Shown here: positions 60,273-64,000 of the stretch, one piece after another
How the letters are laid out: every line of letters starts with the position of its first letter
How positions within the stretch are numbered: the stretch's first letter is position 1
Source of the DNA: RH-AL1 sp965277735
GTDB taxonomy: Bacteria > Pseudomonadota > Alphaproteobacteria > Rhizobiales > Beijerinckiaceae
DNA: 64,000 bases
Reading direction: 5' to 3'
Assembly (NCBI GenBank): GCA_965277735.1
Contig: CBDIDO010000003.1
Coordinates: 62,001 to 126,000 of the forward strand
The notes under the pieces: generated by a model
Seen by the model: the letters and a program-made list of their open reading frames with translations, nothing else
Database searches by the model: none
Told to the model about the DNA's origin: nothing
Translations under genes and position numbers: made by a program

Positions 60273-61397
60273 TTGACGGACATTCACGACTGGCACGAGA
60301 CCGATCGGCTTCACGCCGAGCAGGGTCAGGGCGATCCGTTCGCCGCCGCCGTGCGCGCGACGCGGATGGCGATGATCATCACCGACCCGCGCAAGCCCGA
60401 CAACCCGATCGTCTTCGCCAATGCCGCCTTCCTCAAGCTGACCGGCTACGAACGGGACGAGGTGCTGGGGTCGAACTGTCGCTTCCTGCAGGGGCCGGGG
60501 ACCGACAAGGCATCAGTCGCGGCGATCCGCGCGGCGATCGAGAGCCGCAGCGACATCGCCATCGACATCCTGAATTACCGCAAGGACGGCAAGCCGTTCT
60601 GGAACGGCCTCTACATGTCGCCGGTTACGAATGCGGCCGGCGAGCTGCAGTTCTTCTTCGCGTCCCAGCTCGACGTCACCGATCGCGTCTCGGCGCAACA
60701 GCTGATCACGACCCAGCGGGAATGGCTCGAGCGCGAGGTCTCGCGTCGCACCGAGGAGCTGCGCGAGGCGCTCGCCGCGCAGACGATGCTGGTCCACGAG
60801 GTCGACCACCGCGTCAAAAACAACATCCAGATGATCTCCGCGCTGCTCTCCATGCAGACCGCCGCGATCCCCGACCCCGCCATCCGCGGCGCGTTCGGGA
60901 GCATGCTGCAGCGGGTGGAGGCGATCGGCGCCGTCCATCGGCGGCTCTATCAATCGAAGGACGTGAGGCAGTTCGATCTCACCGAATTCGTCCGCGACAT
61001 TTCAGGCGAGCTCCTGAAGGTGTCCGGCCGAGACGACATCGCCGTCGATCTCGATCTGCAGACGGTGCATGTGCCCTCGCCGCAAGCGTCGCCCATCGCC
61101 CTCATGCTGAACGAGCTTTTGATGAACGCCCTCAAGCATGGTTTTCCGCCCGGGCGCCCGGGACGGCTGGCGATCACGGTCAAGGAGACGGCGCACCACC
61201 TGAAAGTCGTCATCGCGGACGACGGCATCGGCATGCCGGACGCCAAGCCAAAGAAAGGCTTCGGCAGCCGCATGATCAAGACGCTGGCGCGGCAGCTCCA
61301 GGCCGAGGTCCAATGGACCGAAGGCAATCCCGGTACGATCGCCGAGCTGCGGCTTCCGATCCAGCCGATGCTTTTGAAGGTGCGCCAGGATGGATGA
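60273..61397 (+). CDS. lovK: LOV-domain sensory histidine kinase, LovK-like
   Basis: 374 aa, close to the size of Caulobacter LovK. Residues 22-135 are a LOV photosensor with the flavin-adduct motif GSNCRFLQGPGTDKA (Cys69), AMIITDPRKPDNPIVFANAA before it and DGKPFWNGLYMSPVTNAAGE after it. A short coiled linker (ERREVSRRTEELREAL-like) leads to a HisKA_2 dimerisation domain, HEVDHRVKNNIQMISALLSM, with His179 the likely phospho-site, then an HATPase with LMLNELLMNALKHGFPPG and VVIADDGIGMPD. It should sense blue light (or flavin redox) and phosphorylate a partner. It overlaps the receiver gene by eight bases. Confidence 0.87.
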   Translation: MTDIHDWHETDRLHAEQGQGDPFAAAVRATRMAMIITDPRKPDNPIVFANAAFLKLTGYERDEVLGSNCRFLQGPGTDKASVAAIRAAIESRSDIAIDILNYRKDGKPFWNGLYMSPVTNAAGELQFFFASQLDVTDRVSAQQLITTQREWLEREVSRRTEELREALAAQTMLVHEVDHRVKNNIQMISALLSMQTAAIPDPAIRGAFGSMLQRVEAIGAVHRRLYQSKDVRQFDLTEFVRDISGELLKVSGRDDIAVDLDLQTVHVPSPQASPIALMLNELLMNALKHGFPPGRPGRLAITVKETAHHLKVVIADDGIGMPDAKPKKGFGSRMIKTLARQLQAEVQWTEGNPGTIAELRLPIQPMLLKVRQDG

Positions 61398-61848
61398 TCC
61401 CCTGCGCTTCCTGATCGTCGAGGACGAGGCGCTGCTGCTGATGCAGCTCGAGGCGAGCGTCGAGGCGGAAGGCCACGAGGTCGTCGGCACGGCGATGTCG
61501 GCTGGCGAGGCGATTGCGCTTGCCCGCTTGGTCGAGCCCGACGTCGCGTTCATCGATCTTCAGCTTCTCGACGGCCCGACCGGAATGTTTGTCGCGCAGC
61601 ATCTGCGCGGCACGGAGAAGACGCTGTTCGTCTTCATCACCGCCAACGCGACTCGGCTCCCCAGCGATTACGACGGCGCCGCGGGCGTCGTCTCGAAACC
61701 GTTCTCGCAGGCCGGCATCACGGCGACGATCCGCTATCTCACCTCGTGCATGCGCAACCCTTCGCCGGACCTCACCGCGCCCCCCGAGCTGAGGATCGCG
61801 CCCGGGTTCGAAAGTTTCCTGGCGCGCGGTGGCAGCGCGACGGCTTAA
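61390..61848 (+). CDS. lovR: Single-domain response regulator, LovR-like
   Basis: 152 aa from ATG 61390, overlapping the kinase gene by eight bases. One receiver domain: FLIVEDEALLLMQLEASVEA (acidic pocket), phospho-Asp56 in VAFIDLQLLDGPTG, Thr84 in VFITANATR and Lys103 in GVVSKPFSQ. No output domain is attached; the last 35 residues are not conserved-looking. The arrangement of a short LOV kinase followed by a single-domain receiver matches lovK-lovR of Caulobacter, where they modulate the general stress response. The equivalent PhyR-NepR-EcfG genes are not in this window. Confidence 0.84.
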   Translation: MDDPLRFLIVEDEALLLMQLEASVEAEGHEVVGTAMSAGEAIALARLVEPDVAFIDLQLLDGPTGMFVAQHLRGTEKTLFVFITANATRLPSDYDGAAGVVSKPFSQAGITATIRYLTSCMRNPSPDLTAPPELRIAPGFESFLARGGSATA

Positions 61849-63152
61849 GTCGGGCGCGCGAAGGCGACGGGCTGCGCCCGGCTCTGGCCGATCAGCAGGA
61901 GCATCGCGGCTGCGACGAGGCAGATGATGCCGGCCGTCCAGAACGCCGACGTGTAGTTGCCCGTCGTCGTCCGCAGGTATCCGGCGCCCCAAGCGGCCAG
62001 CGCGGCGCCGACCTGATGGGCGGCCTGGATCCAGCCGAACATCAGCGCCGCGTTCTCGCGCCCGAACGCCTTTTCGCTGAGCTTCAGCGTCGGCGGCACC
62101 GTGGCGATCCAGTCGAGCCCGTAGAACACCGCGAACAGCGACAGCCCGTAGAAGCTGAGGTCGAACGCGAAGGGGAGGGACATCAGGGAGAGTCCGCGCA
62201 GCCCGTAGTACCAGAACAGCAGGAAGCGGCTGTCGACGCGGTCCGTCAACCAGCCCGAGGCGGTGGTGCCGATGAGGTCGAAGATGCCCATCAGCGCCAG
62301 CAGGCCGGCCGCGCGTACCTCGGGGATGCCGTGATCGACGCAGGCCGGGATGAGGTGGGTGCCGACGAGCCCGTTGGTCGACGCGCCGCAGACGAAGAAC
62401 GTGCCGGCGAGCAGCCAGAAGTCGCGCGACCCGAGGCCGACCTTGAGAGCGCGGATTGCGCGCAGCGCAGGATTGACAGTGCTCGTCGAAGCCGGCTCGA
62501 TGATCGAACCGCCGTAGGGCGGGATGCCGAGATCGGCGGGGCGGTCGCGTATCAGGAGCGCGACGAGCGGCACCAGGAGAAGCGCGGCGGCCGCCACGCT
62601 GAGCGAGGTCGCGCGCCAGCCGATGTCGGTGGCGGCCTTGGCGAGCAGCGGCAGGAACAGGAGCTGCCCGGTGGCGCTGCTGGCGGTGAGCAGGCCGACG
62701 ACGAGGCCGCGGTTTTTGTCAAACCAGCGGTTGGCGATCGTGGCACCGAACACCATCGCGACCATGCCGCTGCCGAGCCCGACCAGCACGCCCCAGAGCA
62801 AAGTGAGCTGCCAGGGATGGCGCATAAAGATCGTCAGGCCGGCGCCGAGTGCGAGCAGCATCAGCGCGCCGCAGACGGAGCGCCGCAGGCCGAACCGCTC
62901 CATGATCGCCACGGCAAACGGGCCGACGAGGCCGTAGAGCATGAGGTTGATCGCGACCGCGCCGCTGATCGTCGCCGTCGACCAGCCGAACTCTTCACGC
63001 AGCGGCACGATCAGCACGCCAGGCGTCGATCGGATCGAGGCGCCGACCAGCAGAACGAGGAAAGCGACGCCTGCGACGACCCAGGCGTAGTGCGGTGCGC
63101 GCGAGAAGGGCGCGCGAGGCGCCGTCGGCTGGAGATCGGGCGAAGGACTCAT
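61845..63152 (-). CDS. MFS transporter, monocarboxylate/oxalate-formate-like
   Basis: 435 aa from ATG 63152, overlapping the marR stop by one base (TGATG). Twelve membrane helices: APHYAWVVAGVAFLVLLVGA, TISGAVAINLMLYGLVGPFA, MVFGATIANRWFDKNRGLVV, LLALMGIFDLIGTTASGWLT and the last near TAGIICLVAAAMLLLIG. The segments RSTPGVLIVPLREEFGWS and ERFGLRRSVCGALMLLALG resemble the oxalate/formate and monocarboxylate MFS branch. Substrate unknown. Coupling to a MarR gene suggests induction by its substrate or a related compound. Converges with lovR, overlapping by four bases at the stops. Confidence 0.87.
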   Translation of the reverse strand: MSPSPDLQPTAPRAPFSRAPHYAWVVAGVAFLVLLVGASIRSTPGVLIVPLREEFGWSTATISGAVAINLMLYGLVGPFAVAIMERFGLRRSVCGALMLLALGAGLTIFMRHPWQLTLLWGVLVGLGSGMVAMVFGATIANRWFDKNRGLVVGLLTASSATGQLLFLPLLAKAATDIGWRATSLSVAAAALLLVPLVALLIRDRPADLGIPPYGGSIIEPASTSTVNPALRAIRALKVGLGSRDFWLLAGTFFVCGASTNGLVGTHLIPACVDHGIPEVRAAGLLALMGIFDLIGTTASGWLTDRVDSRFLLFWYYGLRGLSLMSLPFAFDLSFYGLSLFAVFYGLDWIATVPPTLKLSEKAFGRENAALMFGWIQAAHQVGAALAAWGAGYLRTTTGNYTSAFWTAGIICLVAAAMLLLIGQSRAQPVAFARPT

Positions 63153-63592
63153 CAGGAGGGGTGCCTTCCGATTTCGATGCCTTCGACGCGCTTGAGCATG
63201 CCGCGCAGCGCGGCCGCCTCCCCGGTCCCGAAGGCCTCCGCGAAACTGGCCTCGGCGAAGGCCCACAGCGCGGCGGCGCGCGCGGTGAGGGCGTTGCCCT
63301 CGGCGGTCAGCGCCAGCACCCGGCTTCGGCGATCGTTTGGGCCCACGACCATGGCGATGAGACTGCGCGCCTCGAGCGGCCGCACGAGGTGCCCGAGGGT
63401 GGATCGATCCATGACGAGATTGTCGGCCAGATCCTTCAGCCGCATCGGGCCGAGCCGCGTCAGCCGCGCCAGGATGGCGTATTGGTTCAGGCTCAGGCCG
63501 ACGGGCGCCAGCGCCGCATCGTACGACCGCGTGACGTGCCGCGCGGCCTGTCGGAGAGCCGAGCAGCTACAAGATTCCGGTTCGTGACCCAT
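63152..63592 (-). CDS. MarR-family transcriptional regulator
   Basis: 146 aa from ATG 63592, after GAGGGA. Winged-helix MarR: LRQAARHVTRSYDAALAPVG at the dimer helix, LSLNQYAILARLTRLGPMRL and DRSTLGHLVRPLEARSLIAM as the DNA-binding helix region, and VVGPNDRRSRVLALTAEGNA as the wing. A C-x-C pair (ESCSCSALRQ) near the N terminus is seen in many alphaproteobacterial MarR proteins of this kind and could sense redox. It probably represses itself and the downstream MFS gene, with which it shares one base. No palindrome was found in the short region upstream. Confidence 0.88.
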   Translation of the reverse strand: MGHEPESCSCSALRQAARHVTRSYDAALAPVGLSLNQYAILARLTRLGPMRLKDLADNLVMDRSTLGHLVRPLEARSLIAMVVGPNDRRSRVLALTAEGNALTARAAALWAFAEASFAEAFGTGEAAALRGMLKRVEGIEIGRHPS

Positions 63593-63653
63593 CGTGTTCC
63601 CTCGCTGCCGCGTCGATAAGGGCAATTGCCCTCAATGGCAAGCGGGCTCGGTG

Positions 63654-64000
63654 TCATGGGGCCTGATGGTCGCGATAGGAGGTCTGGGCGCCGGCCCGTG
63701 TCGTCGTGTCGGCGGCGTAGGCGACCGCGTGCGACACCGCGGCGTCGACGTCGCGCGCCGCGATCCAATGCGCGGCGAAGGCGCCGATGAAGGCATCCCC
63801 GGCGCCCGTCGTGTCGCACACCTCGACGTTCGGCGCGGGCACGCGACGGACGGCCGCCGCCTCGACGATCAGGGCGCCATCGCCGCCGAGCGTGACGATC
63901 ACCGTTCCGGCGCCTCTTGCGACGAGCGCGCGGGCGGCTGCCTCGACCTCGTCGCGCGTGACGATAGGGAGGTTGGTCAGAAGGGCCAACTCGCCGCGGT
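63654..64000 (-). CDS. PfkB/ribokinase-family sugar kinase, C-terminal part (cut by window edge)
   Basis: About 115 residues are present; the N-terminal two-thirds lie beyond position 64000, and the frame is open at the edge. The sequence has ELALLTNLPIVTRDEVEAAA, VIVTLGGDGALIVEAAAVRR and the anion-hole/catalytic CDTTGAGDAFIGAFAAHWIA of the PfkB family. This motif with its catalytic aspartate fits ribokinase-like enzymes. The sugar is unknown. It is downstream of no gene in this window and 61 bases from the start of marR on the same strand. Confidence 0.85.
   Translation of the reverse strand, partial: RGELALLTNLPIVTRDEVEAAARALVARGAGTVIVTLGGDGALIVEAAAVRRVPAPNVEVCDTTGAGDAFIGAFAAHWIAARDVDAAVSHAVAYAADTTTRAGAQTSYRDHQAP

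Noticed and set aside
61746..63587. 613-codon open frame antisense to the MFS and marR genes
   Set aside because: The real genes show membrane helices and the MarR fold. The opposite frame is Arg/Glu/Ala-rich and motif-free.

Overview
The window is a high-GC, densely packed stretch of an alphaproteobacterial chromosome. Gene content points to the Hyphomicrobiales (Rhizobiales), probably a Beijerinckiaceae- or Methylobacteriaceae-like bacterium: an EnvC-CtpA-YibQ-RppH wall cluster, DUF3126, CobF of the aerobic cobalamin route, an Omp25/31-type barrel, a LovK/LovR-like light-sensing pair, glutathione-dependent formaldehyde oxidation, and the dispersed palindromes common in this order. The exact genus cannot be fixed from the sequence alone. 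No phage, plasmid backbone, intact insertion sequence or CRISPR array was seen.

Layout. 1-4 kb: an accessory surface region with a Hint-domain protein, a GT4 glycosyltransferase, a small GW-type carbohydrate-associated protein and the wreck of a receiver domain. 4-8 kb: dadA, the termination factor rho and an exported DUF4424 protein. 8.1-16.2 kb: a nucleotide-sugar block between tRNA-Lys(CTT) and tRNA-Gln(CTG): rfbCBDA for dTDP-L-rhamnose, a UDP-xylose synthase and UDP-glucose dehydrogenase, plus an EmrB-type transporter. 16-23 kb: a basic amino acid decarboxylase coupled to a GNAT acetyltransferase, cobF, a tandem-PilZ protein, a duplicated DUF3126 protein, cysE and an alpha/beta hydrolase. 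23-27.5 kb: a seven-gene Mrp/Mnh-type cation/proton antiporter operon without the large NuoL-like MrpA subunit. 27.6-36.3 kb: a chorismate-lyase-like exported protein, lutABC (L-lactate oxidation), a frameshifted PsiE-like gene, frmA-fghA (formaldehyde to formate), a MEKHLA protein and a type II NADH dehydrogenase. 36.3-43.4 kb: cell-wall genes (DUF882/MepK-like, envC-like, ctpA, yibQ-like) and rppH. 43.4-50.3 kb: an acetyltransferase, an O-antigen-ligase-like protein, a chimeric scar of two broken genes, DUF1835, glgP, rsfS and rlmH. 50.3-57.3 kb: a pteridine-reductase-like SDR, an outer membrane barrel, prpE-type acyl-CoA synthetase, a small Cys-rich secreted protein, a RibD-C/DHFR-like protein, a YdcZ transporter and a GT2 glycosyltransferase. 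57.4-64 kb: ffh-rpsP-rimM, the LOV kinase/response regulator pair, a MarR-MFS pair and the C-terminal part of a PfkB sugar kinase cut by the window edge.

Working together: the rfb and UXS/Ugd genes supply activated rhamnose, glucuronate and xylose to surface glycosyltransferases (GT4, GT2, the ligase-like protein). FrmA/FghA and LutABC feed reducing power to a respiratory chain for which an alternative NADH dehydrogenase is present. EnvC-like/CtpA/YibQ-like and the DUF882 protein act on peptidoglycan. Many genes overlap by 1-8 bases (ATGA, GTGA, TTGA or TGATG junctions), so translational coupling is common.

Two palindromic repeat families and several hairpins sit between genes, and in places appear to supply start codons or ribosome binding sites. 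The most notable items are the LOV kinase/receiver pair, the MrpA-less antiporter operon split by a repeat, the chimeric permease-aldolase scar, the doubled DUF3126 and PilZ proteins, and a twin CX3C secreted protein. I did not find a clear-cut new multi-gene system; the listed items are leads of moderate strength.
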